Numbered from the stretch's first letter, positions 48,098-58,260 are shown. The stretch is 64,000 bases of DNA from Ricordea florida (GCA_949710005.1 OX453277.1:12352678-12416677), one strand, 5' to 3'. A program made the numbers and translations. The notes: generated from the sequence alone by a model not told the origin.

Positions 48098-48385
48098 TCC
48101 CAACCTCAACCTCCCATTCTCCCTAGCACCTCCCTAGACTCAACCTCCCATTCTCCCTGGTACCTCCCAACCTCAACCTCCCAACCTCAACCTCCCATTC
48201 TCCCTGGCACCTCCCAGATTCAACCTCCCATTCTCCCTAGCACCTCCCAACCTCAACCTCCCATTCTCCCTAGCACCTCCCAGCCTCAATCTCCCATTCT
48301 CCCTAGCACCTCCCAGCCTCAACCTCCCATTCTCCCTGGCACCTCCCAACCTCAACCTCCCATTCTCCCTAGCACCTCCCCACCA
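48098..48385. repeat. 33-bp minisatellite, about 8-9 units
   Basis: Units read CTCAACCTCCCATTCTCCCT then AGCACCTCCCAAC. Because 33 is a multiple of 3, frames stay open on both strands (Pro/Ser/Gln-rich on plus, Gly/Arg/Glu-rich on minus). I regard these as by-products. Confidence 0.88.
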
Positions 48386-48529
48386 CTAGATTCTCTAACT
48401 GAGTGTGCGTTTTGCTACTGGTTCGCACATAGTGACAATTATGAAGGATAGATGTGGTAAGAGCAGTACCCGCCCGTTCTGTCTGCACAAAATTGGCAGC
48501 TGAAAAAAGGGATGAGTTCTGGTCGAGCA

Positions 48530-48628
48530 TAGGCTACGTGGAGCATGTGGTGGGATTGCTCTTACAAACCGTCTCCACGTGGTCTTCGGTCTTCCCCTTT
48601 TCCTTTTCCCTTCTGGTGCCAAACACAT
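48530..48628 (-). pseudogene. LINE reverse-transcriptase tail fragment
   Basis: The minus frame reads APEGKRKRGRPKTTWRR, a phrase typical of the C-terminal region of many non-LTR retrotransposon proteins. Only this short piece is recognizable. Confidence 0.45.
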
Positions 48629-48776
48629 CTCTTATGTTGGCCAAAAACATTTGGCTGGGGGACACGTAGATATATAGCTTGGTAAGTATTTTTTGTGAGG
48701 GTACTTGGCCTTGAACGCATCGACTAGACCACCCAACATGGCTTTAAGCTAACACTGCTCTCATTTAATTCCTAAT

Positions 48777-49260
48777 TCATAGGTCCATCCAGTGGGCATT
48801 CTCTTGAAGGACACCTTTGACGTGCGGAGCGGCTATGAGGAGGTCTTTCATCTCATGCATGTCGGATAGGATCAAGGACAAACAATGGCGCTTTTTTTCT
48901 ATCAAGTTGGCGAATTTCAAACTTGAGCTCCTCAAACTTGCCCACTTCAGCCAAGATGAGCCCATATCCTTGGTCTGTGATAGAGCTGTCCCTCATGGCT
49001 TTGGACACAAGGCTACATATACTATCCGCTTTGGCTTTGGGGCTAGAGGGGCTCCCACAACCACTCCCAACCCAGTCAGGGAGGTCCCCAAGCCACCAGC
49101 CGACAGGAGACAGGAACCCGCACCCTGCCCCCAGCTTGGTACATAGGCCCTTAGCTCGATTGTATTTTTTCCCAACCTCCTCGTAATGTTTTATATCTCC
49201 ATCCAAGCGTTGTAAAGCCTCGAAGGAGCGCTTTAGTCGGAACTACATGCTTCTATACTC
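48777..49260 (-). pseudogene. Helical protein remnant of the virus-like cluster
   Basis: Two overlapping frames (49206-48853 and 48965-48777) share one degraded gene. Visible parts are KHYEEVGKKYNRAKGL, a Gly-rich hydrophobic stretch in the neighbouring frame, and ICSLVSKAMRDSSITDQGYG followed by a helical LAEVGKFEELKFEIR segment. Function unknown. Confidence 0.4.
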
Positions 49261-49321
49261 ATCCATGTTCTATAGTCAGTATGATAGCTTTGAATGGAGG
49301 CGAATTGGAAGGCTTACAAAG

Positions 49322-49800
49322 TCAAGCTTTCCTTCCTTTATCATCGAGGATCGGCAGCGTAAAGTGGTTGATGGCTTCAATTCCTTGGATTGGAATGTAT
49401 GGGCAATTATTACAGGGGATAATGGCTAAAAGATTGGATGAAGCAAGTGTTACACCCTCCCCACGAGGGTTAGTATTGGAGTGGGGGGAGCTTCTTTCGA
49501 TGATATCACAAAACAGGCGCAACGGTCTGTCTACTATCAATCTTATTCGGTGAGTACAGAGAGATTCTACTTTCTTTGGCACACCCAGTTTATTCGCTTG
49601 GTTCTTGGAGAGCAGGATGAGGAACTCTTCTATTGAAACGAGGTAGTTTCCTTGCGGCGTTATCCTTATCTCTAAATCCAACGCCTTTTGGTGTAGCTTA
49701 AACATATGCCGCAATTCTACCAAGGTGCAATTCTTGTACGCCTGAGGGTTTTGAACCTCACGAGTGCTTCAACACTATAGCAGTCAAGGAGTTAGATCTC
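49322..49800 (-). pseudogene. Capsid-like protein remnant
   Basis: The frame is open from about 49800 to 49322. It shows RHMFKLHQKALDLEIRITPQ, then VDRPLRLFCDIIE, and ends with a NHFTLPILDDKGRKA segment. The DRP-LFCD block followed by a terminal DD-G strand resembles penton/minor-capsid proteins of Polinton-like elements; this is a pattern impression only. Confidence 0.35.
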
Positions 49801-49945
49801 CCTAACTCGAAGTAGCGGAGGGTCCAGGTAGATTTTCGTTTCCGGAGCGGGCATAATGATGGATAGGAATATTCACATCGTTTTGCTTGGCCCGCCTTTT
49901 CTTAAATTGTTCGACCACATAAACCACAACCGCGACAATCAGCAG

Positions 49946-50230
49946 CTACGCGTGCTCAGTCAACAATCCGACGACTTGTCCCACCGTCTTAAAGATAAAG
50001 CTGCCAATCGCACCAATCATGCATGGTAATATCTCTCCAAGCTTCTTACCAATCGCTTTCTTCCAATCACTTACCCCTTTGGCGACGCTGGTTAAACCAC
50101 TCTTTAGTTTGGAGACAATCACACCGATGACCACCCCACTGCGGACAGCACCGCAAAGGTGGTGAATCCATATTCCTTAAAGATGGCCGTTATGCGGCCT
50201 CTCAAGGACATAAGCTCCTCTATCGCCTCA
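49946..50230 (-). pseudogene. Membrane-anchor protein remnant
   Basis: Two frames offset by one base encode RGRITAIFKEYGFTTFAVLS and then VSKLKSGLTSVAKGVSDWKK followed by ILPCMIGAIGSFIFKTVGQV. It has at least two hydrophobic segments separated by a Lys-rich amphipathic part. The join near 50140 requires a frame change. Confidence 0.4.
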
Positions 50231-50474
50231 TCCTTCCTTGTATTCCCCTCAATAGTCTTTCGTTAGCCCTCTGAGGCTGTGGCAAGGCTCCTTCTAACTC
50301 GCCTATCTTCTTCACACGTCTCACTATTTCCTCCTTATTTGTCTTTGTCACTTCCTCTGCCATTGGCACGAGGGCTTTCCTGATCGCCTTCTGAGAGTTG
50401 AGGATGAATTTTTCCTCCCCAGTAGCCTTGTCTGTGATGAAAAAGTGGTATGGTTTCTTGCAAAACCTATGCAT
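50220..50474 (-). CDS. Small hypothetical protein of the virus-like cluster
   Basis: An 84-residue basic, helical protein (MHRFCKKPYHFFITDKATGE...) whose end overlaps the start of the membrane-anchor frame by about 10 bases, as in compact viral gene blocks. No family recognized. It is the least damaged member of the cluster. Confidence 0.4.
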   Translation of the reverse strand: MHRFCKKPYHFFITDKATGEEKFILNSQKAIRKALVPMAEEVTKTNKEEIVRRVKKIGELEGALPQPQRANERLLRGIQGRMRR

Positions 50475-50690
50475 CTTTACGTGCAGTTACCCTGTTCTAT
50501 TGTAAATTGTAATGCATTTCACTGCACTAGCTCTTGCGAATTTCCTCGTAAGCCCTTCCTTCGCGTACTATCCCACCAAACGACGTCTCTGCTGAAGTGG
50601 ACGTTTTTATCACTACATTCGGTTCGAGAGGGTACCTGGTTTTCATAGGCGCTAGGAAACGTTTCCCTACCACCAGCTCCTACCGGACTT

Positions 50691-50817
50691 ACGTACCCCC
50701 ACCATCCTCATCCCCAAAGTCCCTACAGGCGCGGAAGTAGGTGGTTTTATCATCATAATCGTTACCGTCTAAACCAGTATCCACATCACCAGGTAGTAAT
50801 ACTTCTGTATCTGCCAT
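50691..50817 (-). pseudogene. Short acidic frame of the virus-like cluster
   Basis: It starts MADTEVLLPGDVDTGLDGND and stops after about 42 codons, with a possible continuation in another frame. No family recognized. Confidence 0.3.
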
Positions 50818-50956
50818 AGGATTCTATCACTGTGCTCAAGAGCGTGCTTAGGTGTGCTTAGAAATGTGCTTAGATGTGCTCAGGAAGTCTGCTCAGGAGT
50901 CTGCTTAAGGTGCTCAGTAGGCTCTACAACAGTCCCTGGTTTCTCCTCATTCGTCG

Positions 50957-51436
50957 CTATCTTAACGTGCTCCGCCAGCTGGAAAAGGGCGCTAGCAGGT
51001 CTGCGAATCGACCTCCTTTTAGTATCAAGAGTCCTTCAACACTACATAGCTCACGCTTTACCAACCCATCGTTTTGCAAATCCTCATAAATCGCATCCGC
51101 ATTATCAATTGGGATATGATCGATCATATAAGAGACGGCTAGGGAAGCAACTAGGGCGATGGAGTGTATCAACGTACCACCCACCTGTTGCCCTAGAATG
51201 GTTTGATAGCCGGTGTAATAATTCCCCACATCCCTGTCCGATTTCTTCCTCACATCACCCAAACTCATTTCCACACCGGTAAACTCTTTGGTAGACCCAA
51301 GCGAGGCGAGGATCGCTAAGGACTCCCTCTTCGCGTCAAGACCATCGTCCTCCTGCTGCGTCGTTGCTTCGCAACCGGCAGTCATGTACTCTACGACCTG
51401 TGTCGTGCTCTGTACTACTGTTGGGGACACCTTCAA
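50957..51436 (-). CDS. Hypothetical protein of the virus-like cluster
   Basis: A 159-residue open frame. It is hydrophilic at the N-terminus (TQQEDDGLDAKRESLAILAS), with GYQTILGQQVGGTLIHSIAL and a hydrophobic ALVASLAVSYMI segment in the second half. It directly follows the ATPase remnant (overlap of a few bases). Function unknown. Confidence 0.4.
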   Translation of the reverse strand: MKVSPTVVQSTTQVVEYMTAGCEATTQQEDDGLDAKRESLAILASLGSTKEFTGVEMSLGDVRKKSDRDVGNYYTGYQTILGQQVGGTLIHSIALVASLAVSYMIDHIPIDNADAIYEDLQNDGLVKRELCSVEGLLILKGGRFADLLAPFSSWRSTLR

Positions 51437-52068
51437 ATCAACGCACCTGGGATTTCCAAGGAGTACTCAAACGGAAAGTATAACCAGAGACAGAGTCTAG
51501 ACTTCTTCTCGGCCTTAAACGCCTGAACAAGCTTCTTACGAGTGTCCGCATCCAAGTCCTCACGATAGTCCTCAAAGAGCGCCTTCGTACCAAGCTGAGA
51601 TGGATTATGGAATGCGACCACACAAGCGACATTGCCGCAAAACGGCTTGGCGATGGAGGTGAGTTACTGCGTCAAGACCCATACCGAGAGTATGTCTCCA
51701 AGAGATCAAGCAAGGTCGATGAACTTGTTGGAGTGGCGCTTAAGGTCTTTGGACACGGCACAGTTGTCCAGGATGATCAATGTATCGGTACCTGCGAATA
51801 CCTCAGCACAATTCTTGAGTATCTCGCCCACCTCCTCAGTATTGCTGGCATCCGGCGAGACGAGAAAGAAGCGTTTATCCCTATGAGCGAATCCGCGGTA
51901 GGTCTTGTTCCTGGCATAGGTTGGGCATATACCCACACGGCGGAAAGGCCCCCGTATCTGCCCAATGAGGTTCTTGGTCTTACCGCAATTGGTCGGACCT
52001 GCAATGATACTATCATGAGAAGGGAACCTTCTCTCGTAACACTTGCATACCCTATCCTTGTAGTATGA
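51433..52068 (-). pseudogene. Packaging-type P-loop ATPase remnant
   Basis: The frame open from 52068 shows a Walker A motif GPTNCGKT (51976-51999) and, further on, a hydrophobic Walker B-type strand TLIILDN. A TGA at 51706-51708 ends this frame. The probable continuation (VAFHNPSQLGTKALFEDYRE and beyond, to 51433) lies in a different frame, so the gene is broken. The P-loop spacing and the lack of helicase motifs suggest the FtsK/HerA-like (A32-like) class of DNA-packaging ATPases of large dsDNA viruses and Polintons. No intact product is expected. Confidence 0.55.
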
Positions 52069-53041
52069 CTAGCTTCTAATACTTGATGGTTCGATCCCAA
52101 GTTGTTTCCCATGATCAGCCACCACAGCCATGTATCAGGTCATGTCCCCCTACCCTCCAGTGCCTTTTGTCATGAGTACACAAGACCTCGGGCACAGTTG
52201 TTTACCATACGGGCCTCCCGCTCAGTAAATAACATATATATCCAGATCATTACTGATCTGTATATGCGTTTTCATTGGATATCTAGATTCATGCAGGACA
52301 TGAAATGCAAATAAGGAAAAACTACACATTCAATAACGCAATAAATCAAATGAATAACACCTATTTTGATCTAATAAACTGTAGATTCCAAAATAGCGGT
52401 TCGCAACCAACAACATCAATCCTGAAATGCCTTCGCAAACCAGAAATTAAATCATAAATTGTGTCCTGGCTGGATATCTCTCTTCCCCTCGCTGATTGCT
52501 ACTTCCAGCACAAATCTACTGAGCCAATAATGGAATGATTTCCGCACAGGTCCCTACTTTATTATGCATGCAGTAGCCATATTGTATCATTCTGCAACAA
52601 CAAAAAATGTTTACATGTGAACAATTCATCTGATGTATGCATAATGAAGTAGGGACCGGTGCGGAAATCTTGCCCCAATAATTCAGAGTATCCGCATCCA
52701 TGCTTGTGATATCTGTTGTAACGGTATGAACTTTATGCAAGTTACTCCAATCTTTAAACAAGCCACCAGAATCTATTACTTGAACCTGCGCTACACGACT
52801 CATTTGCCATTCTCGGAAAACTTCCGCAGACCATTTATTCTCTGTAAACGGTTGATTTAGGAACACTTCCCTTTAGCAGTTTACTTCCTTCAGCACCGCT
52901 TTTTTGGGACACGAAAACGGTTAACTGCATTACTTTCTGCCATAATCAAGCTCCACCCAACCACTGAGCCATAAAGTAAATGAGCATTGCGGGCTTAGTT
53001 TCTAAAGAAACTGGTGCTGCGTCGGTGGGGAATTGAAACAC
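52069..53041. other. Noncoding interval, no gene supported
   Basis: A short inverted pair occurs at about 52535-52665 (TTTCCGCACAGGTCCCTACT / AGTAGGGACCGGTGCGGAAA), probably a MITE of about 130 bp. A minus-strand frame at 52516-52866 partly overlaps it and has no recognizable domain. Confidence 0.45.
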
Positions 53042-53336
53042 AAGAAATTGGGATAATCAAATAAGTTGATAAACTAATTTGTACCACCGTAAGGTAAAAG
53101 AGGGAGGTGCTGACGTTTCGAGCCTTAGCCCTTTGTCAGAGCGAATGAGAGAATTGTGGGTTATGTGCAATTTATATAAAAAACCTAGAACAAAGATTTA
53201 TCTTCCAACTCGGTTCTCTTAATCCCCACGGTATCAACGAACGCTTTTCATTCATTTAATTAATTTACTCTCGTTCACACGCTGCTATGACTCCACCAAT
53301 AGCATACCTCCAAACCTCTCTATATAAATTGCACAT
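53042..53336. mobile_element. Penelope-like terminal piece with internal inversion
   Basis: 53042-53180 matches the 3' terminal part of the Penelope copy at 32461 (ACCACCGTAAGGT..., then the GTTAGCC-type motif, then GTGCAATTTATATA). The following segment, AAAACCTAGAACAAAGATTT to about 53336, is the same element in the opposite orientation. The result is a head-to-head structure. Confidence 0.65.
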
Positions 53337-54318
53337 GGCCTAGTGGTCTAGTGGTTCGATTCCTAGCTGAGCCTTAATGCTTTAATAGGGAGACTCCTAA
53401 AACAGTATACGCTATACTAGGAGATAAAAATAAATATATAGATAAGCAAGTAAATAAATAAGAAATAATAATTTGCAAGAGAGAAAATTATTTACATTTC
53501 AAATCTTAAAATACGTATCTACATTTTAAAATTACTGTTTACAAGATTATCTACGCTATAAAATAATATTACAGTAGCCTAATCATGGAACTTATAGTGG
53601 ACATTATACCATTAGTAAAGGGAAACGTATCTGAAGTTACAGGTAATTTATTCCAGGCAACTATTAAACTAGGGTAAAACGAATATTAATGATAAACATT
53701 ACAACTGTACTGAATGTGACGAGAGGGGAATGCATTTGGGGCTCGAGAAGTCCTTGTTAATGGACATACTTCAGATGGAAGGGAGATACCAACCAAACCT
53801 TGTCGGATTTTGTAAAACATAGATATTTGGTACGAAAGTCTACGTTGTTCAAGTGTGTCCCAATCAAGCTGTTTTAACATGTGAGTAATATGAGTAAAAT
53901 TTGAATAGTCACTGAAAACAAACGCTGCTGCTCTATGCTGAACTAGTTCGATTTGGTGAATATTACTTTTAGTATACGGGTTCCACACCGAGCAAGCATA
54001 CTCAAATTGAGGACACACAAAGGCAGAGTATGCCTTAGATTCGACATCCATGGAACAATCTGACAACACCCTTCTTGGAAGACCAAGCATACTATTTGCC
54101 TTAATACAAGTATTATCGCAATGTTGATTCCAATTTAGATTATGAGATATAGTTTTTTCCAAGATATTTGGTGGAGGCTGATTTAGCAATAACAATATCA
54201 TTCATGAGATAATTGTGGGAGAATGGAACAACCTTATTTGTAACCCATAGAGGATATAACATTTGGTGATATTAAAGTTTAGTTGCCAGGTTTCAGCCCA
54301 AACGTATAAACTGATTAA

Positions 54319-54735
54319 GGCCCGGTTCAAACGTCAAACTTCATGTGCCGAACCTAATGCAAACGAGGGAAAACAATAGATTTTTCTCATTTGCATTAGG
54401 GACGGACCATTAGAAAAGTGATGGGGGGGGGGGGGTGGGGAAAAAAAAAACAAAACAAAAAATTCATGCAAGGGAAAATGCCAAGAAAAAAATTCATGCA
54501 AAGAAGAAGGTAAAAAAAATTCGTGCAGAAGGAAGGTCCAATTGTGACTTTTTCACACGTAGTAAAAAAAATTCGTGCAGAGGGATTCACCTGAAAAAAA
54601 AATTCCTGCACAAGCAGCGAGCGAAAAAAAAAATTCGTGCAAGCTGAAAATTCCCCACCCCACGCCCCCCATCACTTTTCTAATAGTCCGTCCCTTAGAT
54701 TCGGCACATATGAAGTTCGACGTTAGAACCGGGCC
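54319..54735. mobile_element. Harbinger-like MITE (outer), inserted in the LINE
   Basis: GGCCCGGTTCAAACGTCAAA at the left pairs with the right end TTCGACGTTAGAACCGGGCC. TAA flanks both sides (54316-54318 and 54736-54738). A second MITE is inserted within it. Confidence 0.78.
54399..54694. mobile_element. Harbinger-like MITE, copy B (inner)
   Basis: Same family as 41530-41793: GGGACGGACCATTAGAAAAG pairs with TTTTCTAATAGTCCGTCCC, flanked by TTA (54396-54398 and 54695-54697). The interior has several AAAAAAATTCRTGCA units. Confidence 0.8.
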
Positions 54736-55225
54736 TAAATCCTGCTGGAGCGCGCATGGCATGGTCACAAGTATTCTTGATCTCTCTATAAACAATGCTG
54801 TCATCTGCAAAGAGGCGCATTGTTGACTGGATATGTTCAGTAATATCGTTAATATATAACAAATATAAAACAGGTCCCTGTACTGAACCTTGGGGTACAC
54901 CAGAAGGTACAGGTCGGGGACTGGAGTGAGTACCATTTACAAACACCACTTGGGAGCGATTGCTTAAGAAGGCCTTGATCCATGCTGCAGTCTTTCCACA
55001 TGTTCCATAATAATCAAGTTTTAGTAGTAGACGCTTATGAGGTACAGAGTCAAAGGCTTTACTGAAGTCGAGAAGAATTACATCAGTTTGTGAACGCAAG
55101 TTAATGCATTTAGCCCAGTCATTGATTGCTGAAATAAATTGAGTTTCACAAGAGAAGCGCTGCCTAAATCCATGCTGCTGGTCGATCAGGATATTGTTTG
55201 CGGCCAAATGTTTTGCAGTGTTACT

Positions 55226-55545
55226 CAAGGCAATGAGTAATGAGTAATGCGTAATGAGCAATGAGTAATGAGCAATGAGTAATGAGCAATGAGCAATGAG
55301 TAATGAGTAATGAGTAATGAGTATTGAGCAATGAGCAATGGGTAATGAGTAATGATCAATGAGTAATGATTAATGAGGAATGAGTAATGAGTAATGAGTG
55401 ATGAGCAATGAGTAATGAGCAATGAGCAATGAGTGATGAGTAATGAGTAATGAGTAATGAGTGATGAGTGATGAGTAATGAGCAATGAGCAATGAGTAAT
55501 GAGCAATGAGCAATGAGTAACAAGTAATGAGTAATGTTATGCTGA
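55226..55545. repeat. Minisatellite of TAATGAG/CAATGAG heptamers
   Basis: About 45 tandem 7-bp units (TAATGAG, CAATGAG, TGATGAG). Minus-strand frames of Leu/Ile/Thr/His repeats are by-products. Confidence 0.92.
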
Positions 55546-55581
55546 TTTCTGTTCCCTAAGTTACACACACGCAGTGGGCGG

Positions 55582-56093
55582 TACAGTGCCTTAAACCTCG
55601 TCTGCCCCAGATATAATCGTGAATCTGAGGGAGGGAGAACTTTTAGCGTGTCCGCGACCAGGCTCTAGAACTCTCTACCCATTAACCTTAAAAAAGGATC
55701 ATGTGTAACCTCATTTAGAAAGGCTATTTATAGTCATTTTGTAACGAGATACAATGACGTTAATCATTTTAGCTTAAGTGAAACTTAATTTTATTTCTTA
55801 GTTTTATGCTAATCCGGTATTTCACAACCTTCTTCTCGCTTGAGCCATCCTAGCTGTATTCTTATTGTAATTATAGTTTGTACATATTCATTGTAAGGAT
55901 ATTTTAATTGTAATATAGTTTTTACTCTTTTTAATCTTATTCATATATATATTTATAGTTTTTTTCTTTAATGATATGTATTTTGTTACTTAATTTTGTT
56001 TTACAATTTAGTTTGAGGGCCACCAGTTATTCAGTTAAAGTACTGTCCCGTGTTACCCTCGTTAAATAAAGTTGATTATTATTATTATTAATT
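55582..56093 (+). pseudogene. LINE 3' end (RT tail and ATT tail)
   Basis: The plus frame 55582-55788 encodes GGRTFSVSATRLWNSLPINL and then a SFRKAIYSHF segment, the standard C-terminal tail of LINE reverse transcriptases. A 300-bp 3' UTR ends in an (ATT)n tail at 56075-56093, typical of CR1/Jockey-type 3' ends. It is 5'-truncated. Confidence 0.8.
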
Positions 56094-56134
56094 AACTTTG
56101 TCTCTCTATATATATTTTCTTCCAAATGTTAGAG

Positions 56135-58189
56135 TTAAGATAGCCTCGGTCTTCTAGTTAGCAGTGGCGTCAGTTTCATTGATTCTTCCGATGGTGGTTT
56201 TACTTCCGATATTTCTTCCGATGGTGTTTTTAACTCCGATGTTTCTTCCGATGATGGGTTTAGTTCCGATGTCCCTTTCGATGATGGTGTGAGTTTTATT
56301 GCTCTTTCAGGTATTGGGGTAATCTTCGACGTTCTTTTTGATGGTGAGGTTAGTTTTATTGTTCTTATAAATGATGGGGTTAGATCCAATCTTTCTTTTG
56401 AAGGTGGGGTTAGTTTCATTGTTCCTTCCGATGGTGGTTTTCGTTCCGATGTTTCTTCCGATAGTGGCTTTAGTTCCGATGTTTCCACTGATGGTGGGTT
56501 TAATTCTGATGTTACCTCGGATGGTGGTCTTAGTTCCGATGTTTCCACCGATGGTGGGTTCAATTCTGATGTTTCCTCGGATGGTCGGTTTAGTTCCGAT
56601 GTTCCATTCGATGGTGGCGTGAGTTTTATTGTTCTTGTTGATGGTGGGGTTAGTTTTGTTGTTCTTAAAAACGTTGGAGTTAGTTCCAGTGTTTCTTTCG
56701 ATTGTGGGGCTAGTTTCATTGTTCCTTTTAATGGTGGGATTAGTTCCAATGTTCCTTTCGATGGTGGGGTTAGAGCTATTGTTCGTTGAAATGTTAGAGT
56801 TTGTTTCGCTGTTCTTTTCCATGTTGGGGTTAGTGTTATTGCTCGTTCAAATTCTGGATTTAGCTTTGATGTTCCTTTCGATGGTGCAGTTAGTTTTATT
56901 GTTCCTTTCGATGTATGGCATAGTATCATTGCCCCTTTCGATAGTTGGGTCAAATTCATTGTTGCTTCAGATCTATCGCCGTTCCATGGAGCGACACTGG
57001 TGACTCCTTCTCTAGCGGAAGTCATCACAGGGTCAACGTTGTTTCTGTGGCGAGAAATTTCGTCACCTCTTGGTTCGTGAAGCTGACAGTTTTGCTCTGC
57101 AACCACATACCGGCTTGCCAACGAGGACGAAGCTTGGTTTCGTTTGTTTTCAACGTTTCCTCTTTTTCTAAAAAGTTTCACAAGAAACTTGCGGAAGTCA
57201 CGCACCTGAATAACATATATCAATACGTTTGTGGCGCTGTTTGAAAAGAAAAATGCCGCTCCAGTGTAACGGATAAGGAAATCAGCTTGTAGGTCGATAG
57301 TTCTCTTTGACAGGCTGTTGTAAACTGCATAGAGGGTAATCGCAAAATATGGCACAACAAACGCAAATGTCATAGTGATCAGGAGTAAAGTGCCACGAAC
57401 TTTAGCAGCTTTTAAGTTCAATTTGATCGCGTTGTTTTGCAGGATATTAACTCTCACTCGAGTCTTTCTACTGTGGATAGTTTTAAGCAACGATATGTTC
57501 AAGACAATTAAAAGTAAACTGGGTAGAAAATATTGTACAACCGCGCATCCGACCATAAGCAATCTGGCTAAAAAGTTAGAGGTGTCTTGTTTACAAACAA
57601 GTGTGAAATGCGTGTCGTTCACATCAACTTTGATAGCCTTCATCGTTGCAGAGGGAATGATAGCCGTAGAGCATCCTACCACCCAAGCAAACATAATGGC
57701 TTTACGAACCACCGGAATACTCAAAACACGCGGAGTTTGACGTGTTGCCGCGAACTTTACAATGGTTAATACAAGAAGATTGTTGATAGTTATAAAGGGG
57801 AACACAACGTTAAAAAATCGCACTATTCTGCATCCCCAATCGTGCTGAAATAAGTCGAAGGAAACTTGGATGCAGCTTAAAGGGACGGATAAGGTGGAGC
57901 AAAGGACGTCTGATATTGCCAAACTTTTCATATAGATGTATAAATGTTTAAGAAAAGAACTTGATTTCCAATACGAAGCCGGTTGTTTCTTTGAAAGAAA
58001 GTAGAGAATAAGTCCATTTCCGAAAACCCCTATGATGCCAATCACCGCCAGCACAATACAAAACGTGAGTTTGGCTTTTGTGGTAGCTGGGGTGAACACA
58101 TATATATCGCTCTTAGAGTCTGTTCCGTTAATCGAGAGATTGTTGACAGAGAAGTTGGTCAGGAAGTTGCCTTGTTGCAGGTCGGCCAT
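56135..58189 (-). CDS. Rhodopsin-family GPCR with long repetitive C-terminal tail
   Basis: Single open frame of 684 codons. The N-terminus has three possible N-glycosylation sites (NFS, NLS, NGT). Seven hydrophobic segments lie in about residues 40-345, with GNGLILYF in TM1, a Cys pair (WGC at the start of TM3; LVCKQ in loop 2), FAFVVPY in TM6 and TNVLIY in place of NPxxY in TM7. The DRY box after TM3 is replaced by VKF, so coupling may be atypical. Residues of about 415-680 form roughly 26 degenerate 10-residue repeats (PPSEETSELN-like, encoded by a 30-bp minisatellite). The receptor would sit in the plasma membrane; the ligand is unknown. Lack of introns is common for cnidarian class A receptors. 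Confidence 0.85.
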   Translation of the reverse strand: MADLQQGNFLTNFSVNNLSINGTDSKSDIYVFTPATTKAKLTFCIVLAVIGIIGVFGNGLILYFLSKKQPASYWKSSSFLKHLYIYMKSLAISDVLCSTLSVPLSCIQVSFDLFQHDWGCRIVRFFNVVFPFITINNLLVLTIVKFAATRQTPRVLSIPVVRKAIMFAWVVGCSTAIIPSATMKAIKVDVNDTHFTLVCKQDTSNFLARLLMVGCAVVQYFLPSLLLIVLNISLLKTIHSRKTRVRVNILQNNAIKLNLKAAKVRGTLLLITMTFAFVVPYFAITLYAVYNSLSKRTIDLQADFLIRYTGAAFFFSNSATNVLIYVIQVRDFRKFLVKLFRKRGNVENKRNQASSSLASRYVVAEQNCQLHEPRGDEISRHRNNVDPVMTSAREGVTSVAPWNGDRSEATMNLTQLSKGAMILCHTSKGTIKLTAPSKGTSKLNPEFERAITLTPTWKRTAKQTLTFQRTIALTPPSKGTLELIPPLKGTMKLAPQSKETLELTPTFLRTTKLTPPSTRTIKLTPPSNGTSELNRPSEETSELNPPSVETSELRPPSEVTSELNPPSVETSELKPLSEETSERKPPSEGTMKLTPPSKERLDLTPSFIRTIKLTSPSKRTSKITPIPERAIKLTPSSKGTSELNPSSEETSELKTPSEEISEVKPPSEESMKLTPLLTRRPRLS

Positions 58190-58260
58190 TTCAACAATCG
58201 CACCTTGTAAATGAATGAAGAATAATGACGAATAAGAGAACGAAATTACTTACTAATAAC

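Larger units (their letters stand above)
48777..52068 (-). mobile_element. Decayed virus-like gene cluster (Polinton/adintovirus-like, inferred)
   Basis: At least six reading frames lie on the minus strand head to tail within 3.3 kb, most interrupted by frame changes. The first encodes a P-loop ATPase of the kind used for genome packaging; later ones include a membrane-anchor protein, a capsid-like protein and a small coiled-coil protein. The arrangement resembles the virion-gene block of Polinton/adintovirus-like elements. No polymerase, integrase or major capsid gene was recognized. Higher GC than the flanks and loss of frames suggest an old insertion. Boundaries are approximate and no TIR was found. 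Confidence 0.5.
53686..55240 (-). pseudogene. LINE (non-LTR) reverse transcriptase, interrupted by nested MITEs
   Basis: The minus strand from 55240 encodes RT motifs: HGFRQRFSCETQ, VILLDFSKAFDSVPHKRLLL, SGVPQGSVQGPVL and FADDS (54797-54811). The frame then runs into inserted DNA at 54735. The C-terminal part resumes at 54201-53686 with LNWNQHCDNTC, AFVCPQFEYACSVWNPYTKS and LEQRRLSYQISMFYKIRQG, typical of Jockey/CR1-like LINEs. No endonuclease domain is present. The upstream end is replaced by a minisatellite. It is inactive. Confidence 0.85.

Noticed and set aside
48056..48451. Pro/Ser/Gln-rich plus frame and Gly/Arg-rich minus frame
   Set aside because: Both come from a 33-bp minisatellite whose length keeps all frames open; no other gene evidence.
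49322..49723. Treating the virus-like cluster as functional host genes
   Set aside because: Frame breaks in most members and the ATPase stop argue for decay; the host role of any single frame is unsupported.
53337..53375. tRNA- or SINE-like A box and B box (TGGCCTAGTGG, GGTTCGATTCC)
   Set aside because: The boxes are adjacent instead of 30-60 bp apart and no cloverleaf forms.
55225..55568. Leu/Ile/Thr/His-rich minus-strand frames
   Set aside because: Products of the TAATGAG heptamer array.
56289..57003. Plus-strand Val/Phe-rich and minus-strand Asn/Thr-rich frames
   Set aside because: They overlap the repetitive tail of the GPCR in other frames and are shadows of its minisatellite.
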